Below, piece after piece: positions 25,826 to 35,402 of a DNA stretch of 64,000 nt. The position numbers and the translations under genes are program-made. Positions within the stretch are counted from its first letter, which is position 1. Every line of letters starts with the position of its first letter. Below the pieces are notes generated by a model that did no database searches, was not told the DNA's origin, and saw only the letters and a list, made by a program, of their open reading frames with translations. This stretch comes from Bacillus_AB infantis_B (GTDB lineage Bacteria; Bacillota; Bacilli; Bacillales; Cytobacillaceae): the NCBI RefSeq assembly GCF_008180445.1, contig NZ_VTER01000011.1, positions 124,001 through 188,000 of the forward strand, read 5' to 3'.

Positions 25826-27588
25826 TGACCAAATTCCGCACAAGGCTTCTTTTTGCCCTGATCACGCTTATCATTGCTGTTTTGGTGGGTTTGGGCCTCC
25901 TGCTGGGCCAGCTGTTCAAAAGTTATTATCTTAAGTCATTCGATGAAAGGCTCATCAAGGAAAGTGAGATGCTTTCTACATATATTGAAGACAGCGGGGG
26001 GATTGATGCGCTGAGTCAAAAAACCATCCTGGATTTTGGGGAAATGCTGGGTGTCCGTGTCACCATTGTCAATGGTGACGGCACCATCCGTTATGACAGC
26101 AAAGGTGAAAGAGAAAGCATTGATAGCAGGCATGAAGGGATTATAAAGGGGATCCTAAGCAAAACAGGCAGGGATGAGGAGGTCTTCGAGGTTGAAGGCG
26201 GCTTTGATCTGCATTATTATTGGAAGCCGATCATCCAGGATGGAGCAAATGAAGGCTACATATTTCTCAGCTCACAGATGACAGAGCTGAAAAAAGCCTA
26301 CAGGCAGATTTGGTGGATATTGACTGTCAGCCTCGGGCTTGCACTTGCAGTCATCATCCTCCTGGGCTCAAAGATTGCTGCGAGATATACGAAGCCAATT
26401 GAATCAGCTACTAACGTCGCCATTGAACTTGCAAAAGGAAATTACCGGGCAAGGACATATGAGGATAATATAGATGAAACCGGTATGCTCAGCTCCTCGA
26501 TCAATGTCCTTGCCAGAAATCTGCAGGATATGGTCAAGGCACAGGAAATGCAGCAGGACCGGCTGGGAACCCTGATTGAAAACATGGGGAGCGGCCTTAT
26601 TTTAATTGACAGCAGGGGCTATATCAGCCTTGTGAATAAGCCATACTATGAAATCTTCGGCCTGGAGCCTCACGGCTATGTCGGCAATCTGTATTATGAA
26701 GTGATTGAACAAAAAGAAATAACCGATCTGGTTGAAGATATCTTCATGACAGAGCAGAAAACAAGAAAGCAAATGGTGATCCCGGTTGCAATTGAGCGCA
26801 AGCATTTTGAGGTGTATGGAGTCCCGATCATCGGAACGAACGATGTATGGAAAGGAATCCTGCTTGTTTTCCATGATATTACGGAATTAAAGAAGCTCGA
26901 ACAGATGAGAAAGGACTTTGTCGCTAATGTTTCTCATGAGCTGAAGACACCGATCACCTCTATTAAAGGTTTTTCAGAAACACTGCTTGACGGTGCTATG
27001 CATGATAAAGCAGCGTTATCGGCTTTCCTGGACATTATATTGAAGGAAAGCGACCGCCTCCAGTCGCTCATCCAGGATCTGCTGGATCTCTCCAAAACAG
27101 AACAGCAGGGGTTCAGGCTTTCTGTCCAGGAGATGGATCTTTCCAGCCTGCTTGGCGAATGCCTGGCAATATTGAATGGAAAAGCAAAGGATAAGGCTAT
27201 TGATATAGAGTATTCAGATCAATCGGGAAATGGGTGGATCAAGGGAGATCCGCACCGTCTGAAGCAGGTGTTCATCAATCTGCTGACCAATGCCATTACT
27301 TATACTCCGCAGGGCGGAAAAATATCCGTATCGCTGGAGGAAAAGGAAGATAAGGTCCAGGTTGAGGTTAAGGATACAGGCATGGGAATTGAACAGGATG
27401 AAATTCCCCGGATCTTTGAACGGTTCTACAGGATCGACAAAGCAAGGAGCAGGAATTCCGGAGGCACTGGCCTTGGCCTTGCAATCGTTAAGCATCTCGT
27501 TGAGGCCCACAAAGGCAGCATTACGGTTGAAAGTGAAGTGGGCAAGGGGACAACTTTTAAAGTGCAGCTGCACAGGGAAATTTCATAA
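25825..27588 (+). CDS. phoR: Phosphate-sensing histidine kinase PhoR
   Basis: Membrane sensor kinase of 587 residues. Layout: membrane segment (about 9-30), extracytoplasmic PAS-like domain (about 32-155), membrane segment (about 158-180), HAMP (about 180-235), cytoplasmic PAS (about 245-355), dimerization domain with phospho-acceptor His371 in NVSHELKTPITSIKGF, and ATPase domain with NLLTNAITYTPQGG, DTGMGI, FERFYR and GGTGLGLAIVKHLVE. It autophosphorylates and drives PhoP. Coupled to phoP by a one-base overlap and followed by a 13-bp hairpin. Confidence 0.93.
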   Translation: MTKFRTRLLFALITLIIAVLVGLGLLLGQLFKSYYLKSFDERLIKESEMLSTYIEDSGGIDALSQKTILDFGEMLGVRVTIVNGDGTIRYDSKGERESIDSRHEGIIKGILSKTGRDEEVFEVEGGFDLHYYWKPIIQDGANEGYIFLSSQMTELKKAYRQIWWILTVSLGLALAVIILLGSKIAARYTKPIESATNVAIELAKGNYRARTYEDNIDETGMLSSSINVLARNLQDMVKAQEMQQDRLGTLIENMGSGLILIDSRGYISLVNKPYYEIFGLEPHGYVGNLYYEVIEQKEITDLVEDIFMTEQKTRKQMVIPVAIERKHFEVYGVPIIGTNDVWKGILLVFHDITELKKLEQMRKDFVANVSHELKTPITSIKGFSETLLDGAMHDKAALSAFLDIILKESDRLQSLIQDLLDLSKTEQQGFRLSVQEMDLSSLLGECLAILNGKAKDKAIDIEYSDQSGNGWIKGDPHRLKQVFINLLTNAITYTPQGGKISVSLEEKEDKVQVEVKDTGMGIEQDEIPRIFERFYRIDKARSRNSGGTGLGLAIVKHLVEAHKGSITVESEVGKGTTFKVQLHREIS

Positions 27589-27702
27589 AATGCGTACATA
27601 TGGATTTAAGTTTACACATTCTTTACATGGTGTTTATTGTGCCTTAATATTCCATTGATACAATCATTTATGAAAAACCCCTTCATCCAAGGAGCCAAAC
27701 CA

Positions 27703-27735
27703 GAAAGACGAAAGCAGACCCCGCTTTCGTCTTTC
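27703..27735 (+). terminator. Strong hairpin after phoPR, weak T-run
   Basis: Thirteen-base perfect arms GAAAGACGAAAGC / GCTTTCGTCTTTC with a seven-base loop. It is followed by GCCATTTATT rather than a clean T-run, so it may terminate poorly or act as an mRNA-stabilising end. Confidence 0.6.
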
Positions 27736-27831
27736 GCCATTTATTCAGCTTTTTTTGTAATCTTATTGAAACCTTTCTGTTATGCAGCCGTATTAAGAGG
27801 CAGAGATAAAAACAGAAAGGGGAGCAGGGGA

Positions 27832-28800
27832 ATGGTCAGTTTAAAAAGGATTTATACGATATTAGGCCTCGCGGTCCTGATTATCATACTGAGCATTGCA
27901 GCATTCACGACCTGGTATACAGTCGACGAATCTGAACAGGCTGTCATATTGACATTCGGTGAAGTGGAACAGGGCATCAATGAGCCTGGACTGCATTTTA
28001 AAATGCCATGGCCTATTCAATCAGTAGAAAAGCTATCGAAAGAAACCTTCAGCCTTCAATTCGGTTATGAAGAAAAAGACGGGAAGGTAAAGGAACATCC
28101 TCAAGATACAAAGATGATTACAGGGGATGAGAACATAGTCCATGCAGACCTTGTGGTGCAATGGAAAATTACAAATCCCGAAAAATTCCTTTTTAATGCA
28201 GATAATCCTGAGGAAGTCATGTATGATGCAACCTCAGCTTCATTAAGGAGCATCATCGGCAATTCCAAGATTGATGATGCCCTTACCTCAGGGAAGGCAC
28301 AGATCGAGGGGGATGTCAGGGAAATGCTGACTTCTTTGATTGATAAGTATGATATCGGCATATCAATACTGGCAGTCAAGCTCCAGGATGTCGAACTTCC
28401 CAATGATGAAGTCCGCAAGGCGTTCACCAATGTAACAGATGCCCGTGAGACAATGAATACTAAAATAAATGAAGCCAAGAAATATAAGAATAAAAGAATG
28501 AATGAGGCAGCCGGTGAAGAGGATGCCATGATCTCCAAGGCAAAAGGGGATAAAACGGCGAGGATCCAGGGAGCGACTGGTGATGTAGCGGTATTCAATA
28601 AGCTGTACGCGGAATATAAGAACAGCCCTGACATCACAAGGGAAAGGCTGATGCTCGAAACGCTCGAGCAGGTTCTTCCCGGTGCTGAGATCTATATCAT
28701 GAATGATGACGGCAATACGATGAAATATTTCCCGATCAGGCCTCTTGAGAAGGAGCAGCCTAAGGCGCCGGCAGAGGAAGGGAGTGACAGCAATGGATGA
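27832..28800 (+). CDS. hflK: HflK-like SPFH/band-7 membrane protein
   Basis: A 322-residue protein with one N-terminal membrane segment (about 8-29), an SPFH/band-7 domain (about 32-240) and a coiled-coil, charge-rich tail. It matches HflK, which with HflC forms a large cage around FtsH protease in Gram-negative bacteria. The family signature PGLHFKMPWPIQSVEKL is clear. ATG 27832 follows AGGGG; in-frame codons further upstream lack a ribosome site. It overlaps hflC by eight bases. B. subtilis lacks this pair between phoR and polA, so it is accessory to the conserved order. Confidence 0.88.
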   Translation: MVSLKRIYTILGLAVLIIILSIAAFTTWYTVDESEQAVILTFGEVEQGINEPGLHFKMPWPIQSVEKLSKETFSLQFGYEEKDGKVKEHPQDTKMITGDENIVHADLVVQWKITNPEKFLFNADNPEEVMYDATSASLRSIIGNSKIDDALTSGKAQIEGDVREMLTSLIDKYDIGISILAVKLQDVELPNDEVRKAFTNVTDARETMNTKINEAKKYKNKRMNEAAGEEDAMISKAKGDKTARIQGATGDVAVFNKLYAEYKNSPDITRERLMLETLEQVLPGAEIYIMNDDGNTMKYFPIRPLEKEQPKAPAEEGSDSNG

Positions 28801-29728
28801 TCAGAATGTAGTGAATATAAATGAGCGCGGAAACGGATTCCAATGGCGCAATTATATAAAAATAGGAATATTTCTGATTGTTGTCATCGCGGTCCTGCTG
28901 CTAATCTTTGTCAATCTCTTCATCGTCAAGGAAGGGGAGTACCGGGTGGTCCGCCAGTTTGGAGAAGTAGTCAGGATCGAGAAGGAACCCGGGCTCAGCT
29001 ATAAACTCCCTTTCATCCAGAGCGTCACTTCATTGCCGAAGTATCAGATGACATATGATGTTAATGAGGCGGAAATCAATACGAAAGACAAGAAAAGAAT
29101 TATCATTGATAATTATGCTGTCTGGAGAATCGAGGATCCAAAAAAGCTGATAGCTAATGCCCAGACAGTGGAAAAAGCGGAGTCAAGGATGGAAGAATTC
29201 ATCTACTCGGTGGTAAGGGCAGAGCTTGGGAATCTGGAATATGATGAAATCATCACTGATGAAGAAGCTTCTTCCCGCGGTTCGATCAATGACAGGATCA
29301 CAGAGCAGGTGAATGAGATGCTGTCCAGGGATCAATATGGGATCGTTGTGACAGATGTCAGAATGAAAAGGACCGATCTGCCAAGCGAAAATGAGCAGTC
29401 TGTATACACAAGGATGATTTCCGAGCGGGATACAAAGGCGCAGGAATATCTTTCACAGGGTGATGCGCAAAATAACAGGATTGTAGCAGAAACAGACATG
29501 AACGTTAAAGAGATGCTTTCAAAGGCACAGGCTGAAGCAGAAACGATCCGTGCGGAGGGTGAGGCAGAAGCTGCCCGCATCTACAATCAGTCGTTTTCAA
29601 AAGATCCTGATTTCTACTCTCTATACAGAACACTTCAATCTTATAAAAAGACGATCAATGGGGAGTCTGTCATTGTGCTTCCTTCCGATTCGCCGTATGC
29701 CCGCCTGCTGATGGGGTATACAAACTAG
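28793..29728 (+). CDS. hflC: HflC-like SPFH/band-7 membrane protein
   Basis: A 311-residue partner of HflK with a membrane segment at about residues 22-44, SPFH domain (REGEYRVVRQ-like VKEGEYRVVRQFGEV, then PGLSYKLPFIQSV) and a helical C-terminal part containing the HflC hallmark AQNNRIVAETDMNVKEM-like repeats and DPDFYSLYRTLQSY. Start ATG 28793 lies inside the end of hflK, behind GAAGGGAGTG. The two should form one complex modulating FtsH; that function is inferred from other bacteria. A long terminator follows. Confidence 0.88.
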   Translation: MDDQNVVNINERGNGFQWRNYIKIGIFLIVVIAVLLLIFVNLFIVKEGEYRVVRQFGEVVRIEKEPGLSYKLPFIQSVTSLPKYQMTYDVNEAEINTKDKKRIIIDNYAVWRIEDPKKLIANAQTVEKAESRMEEFIYSVVRAELGNLEYDEIITDEEASSRGSINDRITEQVNEMLSRDQYGIVVTDVRMKRTDLPSENEQSVYTRMISERDTKAQEYLSQGDAQNNRIVAETDMNVKEMLSKAQAEAETIRAEGEAEAARIYNQSFSKDPDFYSLYRTLQSYKKTINGESVIVLPSDSPYARLLMGYTN

Positions 29729-29746
29729 CAGGCAAATAGCTGCGCG

Positions 29747-29807
29747 CCGTTATTTTTCTTTCTTTATCCAGTCGTGATAAAATGAAAGAAGAATAACGGT
29801 TTTTTTA
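29747..29807 (+). terminator. Terminator of hflKC
   Basis: Long stem CCGTTATTTTTCTTTC with GAAAGAAGAATAACGG (one mismatch), followed by seven T. Confidence 0.85.
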
Positions 29808-29925
29808 TGTTAAGCTACTTTTCTGCCAGGGTGAGGGGTATTTTAACTGGCTGAAGATGCGGCAGCGCTGAACAAGAGTGCGCTTCCCGGGCTTTCAAGA
29901 ACTACGCTGCAAGGAGGATGGACCA

Positions 29926-32559
29926 ATGGCTAAAAAGCTTGTATTAATTGATGGAAACAGTATTGCATACAGGGCCTTTTTCGCACTTCCGCTGCTGAAT
30001 AATGACAAAGGCATACATACAAATGCGGTTTACGGTTTTACGATGATGCTCATGCGCATCCTGGAGGATGAAGATCCTTCTCATATTCTGGTTGCTTTTG
30101 ATGCAGGAAAAACAACATTCCGCCATAAAACATTCACTGAATATAAGGGAGGCAGGCAAAAAACGCCGCCGGAGCTGTCTGAACAATTCCCCTTCATCCG
30201 TGATCTGCTTGATGCTTATCAGATTCCTCGCTATGAGCTTGAAAATTATGAGGCGGATGATATCATCGGCACACTTTCCCTCCAGGCAGAGCAGGAGGGC
30301 TTCGAGGTAAAAGTCATTTCCGGAGATAAGGATTTGACCCAGTTAAGCTCTGAACATACTACCGTCGGAATCACCCGCAAGGGAATTACCGATATCGAAG
30401 AATATACTCCGGAACATATCCGGGAAAAATATGGCCTGTCGCCTGGCCAGATCATTGATATGAAAGGCCTGATGGGGGACAGCTCAGACAATATCCCCGG
30501 GGTGCCCGGTGTAGGAGAGAAAACAGCCATCAAGCTGCTGAAGGAGTTTGAGACGCTTGAAAATCTGCTTGGATCAATCGATCGTGTGAGCGGCCAGAAG
30601 CTGAAGGAAAAGCTTGAGGAGCATAAGGATCTGGCAGTGATGAGCAAGGAGCTTGCCACCATCACAAGGGAAGCACCTGTTGAAGTGAAGGTAGAAGATG
30701 CGGGCTATTCAGGCTACGACCAGGCCAAAGTCGTTTCCCTTTTCAAAGATCTTGGATTCAACTCGCTTCTTGAGAAGATCGGCGGGGAAGTACCAGAAGA
30801 AACGGCTGCACCCCTTGAAGATATTCAGTTTGAAACAGCAGAAAACATCCTGGACGATTTATTTGCAGACGAAACTGCTTTTTATGTCGAGATGCTTGAA
30901 GAGAATTATCATACCGCCAAAATAGCCGGCTTCTCGGCTGCAAGCGGAAATGGGGTCTATTTTATTCCCGCTGAGCTTGCACTAAGCTCTGAGACCTTTA
31001 AGAAATGGGCCGAGGACGAATCTAAAAAGAAGATTGTCTATGATGCCAAGCGAACGGAGGTTTCCCTGCGCCATCACGGCATCCACTTAAAAGGAGTGGA
31101 GTTTGACCTTCTTATCGCTTCCTATATCATCAATCCGTCAGAATCGATCGAAGACTTTGCTTCTGTTGCCAAACGCCATGGGTACAATGGTGTACAGACG
31201 GATGATGCTGTCTACGGGAAAGGTGCGAAAAGAAAGATTCCTGCACAGGAAGAGCTGGCAAGGCATCTTGCCAGAAAGGCTGCCGCCCTGGAAGCCCTTA
31301 GGGACAAGCTTGAAGATGAGTTAAAGGAAAACCGGCAGTATGAGCTTTTTTATGATCTGGAAATGCCGCTTTCGCTTATTCTGGCTGATATGGAGTCGCA
31401 GGGCGTCAAAGTCGACCTTGAAAGGCTTCAGGCGATGGGAGAACAGATCAACCAGAAGCTGGGCGATATTGAAGAGCGCATCCACGAGCTCGCGGGTGAG
31501 GCTTTCAACATTAATTCTCCTAAGCAGCTTGGGGTCATCCTCTTTGAAAAGCTTGGCCTGCCTCCTGTTAAAAAGACAAAGACAGGATATTCTACTTCTG
31601 CTGATGTTCTGGAAAAGCTGGAAGAGAAGCATGAAATCATCAGGGAGATCCTGCAGTACAGGCAGCTCGGCAAACTGCAGTCGACTTATATCGAAGGGCT
31701 GCTGAAGGTGACGGACAAGAAAACAGGGAAGGTTCATACCCGCTTTAATCAGGCACTCACACAAACAGGCCGCCTAAGCTCGACGGATCCGAACCTGCAG
31801 AATATCCCGATCCGCCTTGAAGAGGGAAGAAAGATCAGACAGGCCTTTGTACCTTCTGAAAAAGGCTGGGTCATTTTTGCAGCCGACTATTCCCAGATCG
31901 AGTTAAGGGTGCTTGCGCATATTGCTGGCGATGAAAAGCTGATCGAGGCTTTCCGTGAAGATCAGGATGTCCATACAAAGACAGCTATGGAGGTATTCCA
32001 TGTGTCAGAAGGAGAAGTGACTTCGAACATGAGGCGCCACGCTAAAGCAGTCAACTTTGGAATTGTATATGGAATAAGCGATTATGGATTGTCGCAAAGC
32101 CTGGGGATTACGAGGAAGGAAGCCGGGCAGTTCATCGACCGCTATCTGGAAAGCTATCCTGGAGTCCGCGAGTATATGGACGATATCATCCAGGAGGCGA
32201 AACAGAAGGGATATGTTTCGACTCTTCTTCATAGAAGAAGATATCTTCCTGAGATTACAAGCCGGAATTTCAATCTAAGAAGCTTTGCAGAGCGTACAGC
32301 CATGAATACACCGATACAGGGCAGTGCTGCCGATGTCATCAAGAAAGCCATGATTGACATGGCCGATCGGCTTCGGGAAGAAGGACTGCAGTCCCGCCTT
32401 CTTTTATCGGTGCACGATGAATTGATCTTTGAGGCGCCTGAGGAAGAAATTGAGATACTAAAGAGAATTGTGCCCGACGTGATGGAAAATACAGTAGATC
32501 TGGATGTCCCGCTAAAGGTCGACTTCTCATACGGGCCGACATGGTTTGATGCAAAATAG
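29926..32559 (+). CDS. polA: DNA polymerase I
   Basis: Repair and Okazaki-fragment polymerase of 877 residues. Order: 5'-nuclease domain (about 1-290, LIDGNSIAYRAFFALP, GDSSDNIPGVPGVGEKTA), a degenerate 3'-5' exonuclease domain (about 300-470) lacking the usual catalytic acidic set, and the family A polymerase domain with motif A FAADYSQIELR (Asp654), motif B AKAVNFGIVYGI and motif C LSVHDELIFE. So proofreading is absent, as in other Bacillus PolA. ATG 29926 follows AAGGAGGATGG and excludes a longer in-frame extension. mutM follows by 88 bp. Confidence 0.96.
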   Translation: MAKKLVLIDGNSIAYRAFFALPLLNNDKGIHTNAVYGFTMMLMRILEDEDPSHILVAFDAGKTTFRHKTFTEYKGGRQKTPPELSEQFPFIRDLLDAYQIPRYELENYEADDIIGTLSLQAEQEGFEVKVISGDKDLTQLSSEHTTVGITRKGITDIEEYTPEHIREKYGLSPGQIIDMKGLMGDSSDNIPGVPGVGEKTAIKLLKEFETLENLLGSIDRVSGQKLKEKLEEHKDLAVMSKELATITREAPVEVKVEDAGYSGYDQAKVVSLFKDLGFNSLLEKIGGEVPEETAAPLEDIQFETAENILDDLFADETAFYVEMLEENYHTAKIAGFSAASGNGVYFIPAELALSSETFKKWAEDESKKKIVYDAKRTEVSLRHHGIHLKGVEFDLLIASYIINPSESIEDFASVAKRHGYNGVQTDDAVYGKGAKRKIPAQEELARHLARKAAALEALRDKLEDELKENRQYELFYDLEMPLSLILADMESQGVKVDLERLQAMGEQINQKLGDIEERIHELAGEAFNINSPKQLGVILFEKLGLPPVKKTKTGYSTSADVLEKLEEKHEIIREILQYRQLGKLQSTYIEGLLKVTDKKTGKVHTRFNQALTQTGRLSSTDPNLQNIPIRLEEGRKIRQAFVPSEKGWVIFAADYSQIELRVLAHIAGDEKLIEAFREDQDVHTKTAMEVFHVSEGEVTSNMRRHAKAVNFGIVYGISDYGLSQSLGITRKEAGQFIDRYLESYPGVREYMDDIIQEAKQKGYVSTLLHRRRYLPEITSRNFNLRSFAERTAMNTPIQGSAADVIKKAMIDMADRLREEGLQSRLLLSVHDELIFEAPEEEIEILKRIVPDVMENTVDLDVPLKVDFSYGPTWFDAK

Positions 32560-32647
32560 AAGGAAGAAGCAAGCGCTTGGGTACAGCCTGGCGCTTTCTT
32601 CCTTCCCAACAGTCGGGGCCTGCAGATAGAAGAAAGGAGAATCAATC

Positions 32648-33475
32648 ATGCCTGAATTGCCAGAAGTAGAAACAGTCAGGAAAACATTGAAAGAGCTTGT
32701 CAGCGGCAAAGAAATCGGGGAAGTGTCCATCCATTGGCCGAAGATGATCAAGCAGCCTGGTGAAGCTGAGCAGTTTGCCGATGCGCTTGCCGGACAGACT
32801 ATCCTGGATGTCGGAAGGCGGGGAAAGTTCTTGATCATTTACACAGACGATTATGCTTTGGTTTCCCATCTCCGCATGGAAGGCAAGTATGCTCTCTATC
32901 CAAAAGAAGAGGACAAGGATAAGCATACCCATGTTATCTTCCATTTCACAGACGGTTCTGAACTCCGCTACAGGGATGTAAGGAAGTTCGGGACAATGCA
33001 CCTGTTTGCCAAGGGAGAGGAATTTGCGAGTCTGCCCCTCTCCCAGCTGGGGCCTGAGCCGTTTTCGGAAGAATTTACTCCCCGGTTTCTGCAGCAGCGG
33101 CTGGCCGGCACCAATAGAGCGGTCAAAACTGCCCTTTTAGATCAGAAAGCAGTCGTTGGACTTGGGAATATATACGTGGATGAGGCGCTGTTCAGAGCAG
33201 GCATCCACCCTGAAAGGCTGGCCAGTTCCCTTTCTGATGATGAAATCGGCAGGCTGCATAAGGAGATTGTCGCCACACTTTCTGAAGCAGTTGAGAAGGG
33301 GGGCAGCACCATCAGGTCTTATGTGAATTCACAGGGCCAGATCGGCATGTTCCAGCTCGAGCTTTTCGTCTACGGGCGAAAAGGAGAGGAATGCAAAACA
33401 TGCGGCAGCACACTCGAAAGAATCATCGTCGGCGGGCGGGGCACAGTTTTCTGCCCTGTGTGCCAGGTGAAATAG
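32648..33475 (+). CDS. mutM: Formamidopyrimidine-DNA glycosylase
   Basis: Base-excision repair enzyme (275 residues) removing 8-oxoguanine and nicking at the abasic site. It begins MPELPEVETVRKTL, giving the catalytic Pro2 and Glu3 after Met removal; the helix-two-turn-helix includes GLGNIYVDEALF, and the C-terminal zinc finger has Cys pairs in ECKTCGSTL and FCPVC. AGAAAGGAG precedes ATG. The order polA-mutM-ytaF-coaE matches B. subtilis, except for a repeat array after mutM. Confidence 0.96.
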   Translation: MPELPEVETVRKTLKELVSGKEIGEVSIHWPKMIKQPGEAEQFADALAGQTILDVGRRGKFLIIYTDDYALVSHLRMEGKYALYPKEEDKDKHTHVIFHFTDGSELRYRDVRKFGTMHLFAKGEEFASLPLSQLGPEPFSEEFTPRFLQQRLAGTNRAVKTALLDQKAVVGLGNIYVDEALFRAGIHPERLASSLSDDEIGRLHKEIVATLSEAVEKGGSTIRSYVNSQGQIGMFQLELFVYGRKGEECKTCGSTLERIIVGGRGTVFCPVCQVK

Positions 33476-33484
33476 GGGAGTCTT

Positions 33485-33893
33485 TATAGGGGCTGGGCAA
33501 GCCGCTTCCGCATTTCGATTTGTCCAGCTGCGGCTCCTAGGTGCTCGAGTCATAAGCCACGCAAGAATTAAAGGCAAAGAACGACTTTTATTCTTGCGCG
33601 TCTTATGCTTGTCGGCTCTGGGCAAGCCGCTTCCGCTTTTCGATTTGTCCAGCTGCGGGCGCTAGCCCCTCGAGTCATAAGCCAATCAGGCCAGAAGGTT
33701 AAAGAACAACCTTCCGTCCTGCTTGTCTTATGCTTGTCGGGGCTGAGCAAGCGCCCTCCGCATTTCGATTTGTCTAGCTACAGCGGCTAGAGCCTCGAGT
33801 CATAAGCCGCGCAAGAATTAAAGGCAAAGGACGCCTTTTATTCTTGCGCGTCTTATGCTTGTCGGCTCTGGGCAAGCCGCTTCCGCTTTTCTA
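33485..33893. repeat. Three-unit palindromic element array, order beta-alpha-beta
   Basis: Unit heads TGTCCAGCT (third: TGTCTAGCT) at 33521, 33646 and 33771, a 125-bp period. Units 1 and 3 carry the beta tip (CAAGAAT...ATTCTTG), unit 2 the alpha tip (GAAGGTT...AACCTTC). All share CTCGAGTCATAAG...CTTATGCTTGTCGG. It has the same orientation as the 6.4-kb array and lies between codirectional mutM and ytaF. Confidence 0.9.
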
Positions 33894-33958
33894 ATAACAT
33901 TGGATTGGCTTCTTCCATATACTATCCTAGCGATTTACAGGAGGAAGGAGCATGATCT

Positions 33959-34594
33959 ATGGTACACACACTCTCACTTCTTATGCTTGCATTTGCTGTC
34001 AGTCTTGACAGTTTCAGTGTTGGCTTGACATATGGGTTAAGGAAAATGAGCATACCCTTAAAGTCGATTTTAATCATTGCCTGCTGTTCGGCTATAACGC
34101 TTATAACAGCAATGACCATCGGCCATGTGATCGAGAGTTTTCTGTCACCTCAAGCTGCCGGGAGTCTTGGCGGAATTCTTTTGATTCTCCTTGGAGCCTG
34201 GGTCTTGTACCAGTTTTTCCGTCCGGAAAAATCAAAAGATGTTCTTCCCCATGAGAAAACGATTGTCAATTTTGAAATTAAATCATTAGGCCTTGTTATA
34301 AACATCCTGCAAAAGCCCATGGCTGCCGATTTTGATAAATCAGGCACGATTACAGGAATTGAAGCATTTATGCTGGGCCTTGCTTTATCTTTGGATGCGT
34401 TTGGAGCCGGGATAGGAGCCGCCATGCTGGGATATTCTCCCGGCTATCTGGCCGCTGCGGTGGCTGCGATGAGCTCGCTATTTGTTTTTGCCGGAATGAA
34501 AATCGGCACCATTTTCAGCCACAGCAGCTGGGTACAGCGCTTTTCTTTTATTCCTGGGCTTTTGCTGATTGTCATCGGGATCTGGAAAATATAA
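33959..34594 (+). CDS. ytaF: Sporulation membrane protein YtaF
   Basis: A 211-residue polytopic membrane protein with about six hydrophobic segments, related to MntP/cadmium-type exporters, and two internal FAVSLDSFSVGLTYG / LALSLDAFGAGIGAA repeats whose Asp residues sit inside the membrane. YtaF in B. subtilis is a sporulation-associated gene of unclear mechanism; a role in ion transport is only inferred. ATG 33959 is in frame with these motifs and has CAGGAGGAAGGAG upstream; the ATG at 33952 is out of frame. Confidence 0.87.
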   Translation: MVHTLSLLMLAFAVSLDSFSVGLTYGLRKMSIPLKSILIIACCSAITLITAMTIGHVIESFLSPQAAGSLGGILLILLGAWVLYQFFRPEKSKDVLPHEKTIVNFEIKSLGLVINILQKPMAADFDKSGTITGIEAFMLGLALSLDAFGAGIGAAMLGYSPGYLAAAVAAMSSLFVFAGMKIGTIFSHSSWVQRFSFIPGLLLIVIGIWKI

Positions 34595-34615
34595 CAAGGC
34601 CGGAAAGGATCGAAT

Positions 34616-35230
34616 ATGCCGTTAGTAATAGGATTGACTGGAGGCATCGCCAGCGGGAAAAGCACCGTATCCTCCATGCTGATGGAAAAAGGGATTACGG
34701 TCATTGATGCAGATTTGGAAGCACGGCTTGCAGTGGAAAAGGGAGAAGAAGCCTTTGACGGTATTGTCAGCCGCTTCGGAACCGGGATTCTGCAGCCTGA
34801 TGGAGAAATTGACCGGGCAAAGCTCGGGGCCATCATTTTTCATAATGAAGAGGAGCGGCTGGCTCTTAATGCGATTGTCCATCCAGCAGTCCGCAAGAGG
34901 ATGCTGGAAAAAAAAGAGAAGGCCATCCAAAAAGGGGAGCAGCTAGTAGTGCTGGATATACCGCTGCTGTTCGAAAGCAAGCTGGAACATTTGGCAGATA
35001 AGACATTGCTTGTTTATACAGATGGGGAAACTCAGCTGAGGCGCCTGATGAACCGTAATTCTTTAAGTGAGGAAGAAGCGGTGGCCCGCATCAATTCTCA
35101 AATGCCTCTTACTGAAAAGGTCAGGCTGGCAGATGCGGTTATTAATAATAATGGCACCATTGAGGAGACGAAGGAGCAGTTATCCGGGCTGCTTGATCTA
35201 TGGCTGCCGGAGGAAAAGGGGAAGAGCTGA
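34616..35230 (+). CDS. coaE: Dephospho-CoA kinase
   Basis: Last step of coenzyme A synthesis, 204 residues. The P-loop GLTGGIASGKST is at residues 6-17, DADLEARLAVEKG follows and VLDIPLLFE is the typical Walker-B-like segment; the lid region contains RLMNRNSLSEEEAVARI. ATG follows GGAAAGGATC. It lies 21 bp after ytaF, suggesting a shared transcript. A weak GAGGAA/TTCCTC hairpin with six T overlaps its end and may terminate transcription. Confidence 0.94.
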   Translation: MPLVIGLTGGIASGKSTVSSMLMEKGITVIDADLEARLAVEKGEEAFDGIVSRFGTGILQPDGEIDRAKLGAIIFHNEEERLALNAIVHPAVRKRMLEKKEKAIQKGEQLVVLDIPLLFESKLEHLADKTLLVYTDGETQLRRLMNRNSLSEEEAVARINSQMPLTEKVRLADAVINNNGTIEETKEQLSGLLDLWLPEEKGKS

Positions 35231-35402
35231 TGCCTTCCTCTTTTTTATGTTTAAAAAAACAAAACAATTATAGTTTGTGCTTTGTTATTTCCGTTCATAA
35301 AATGCTTAAAGCTGATTATATTGAACTGAGGCCCAAAAACGTTATTCTGAATAATTATACTTTTTAAAAATGTGCACAATCAGGAGCACAAAAGGTTTTA
35401 TA

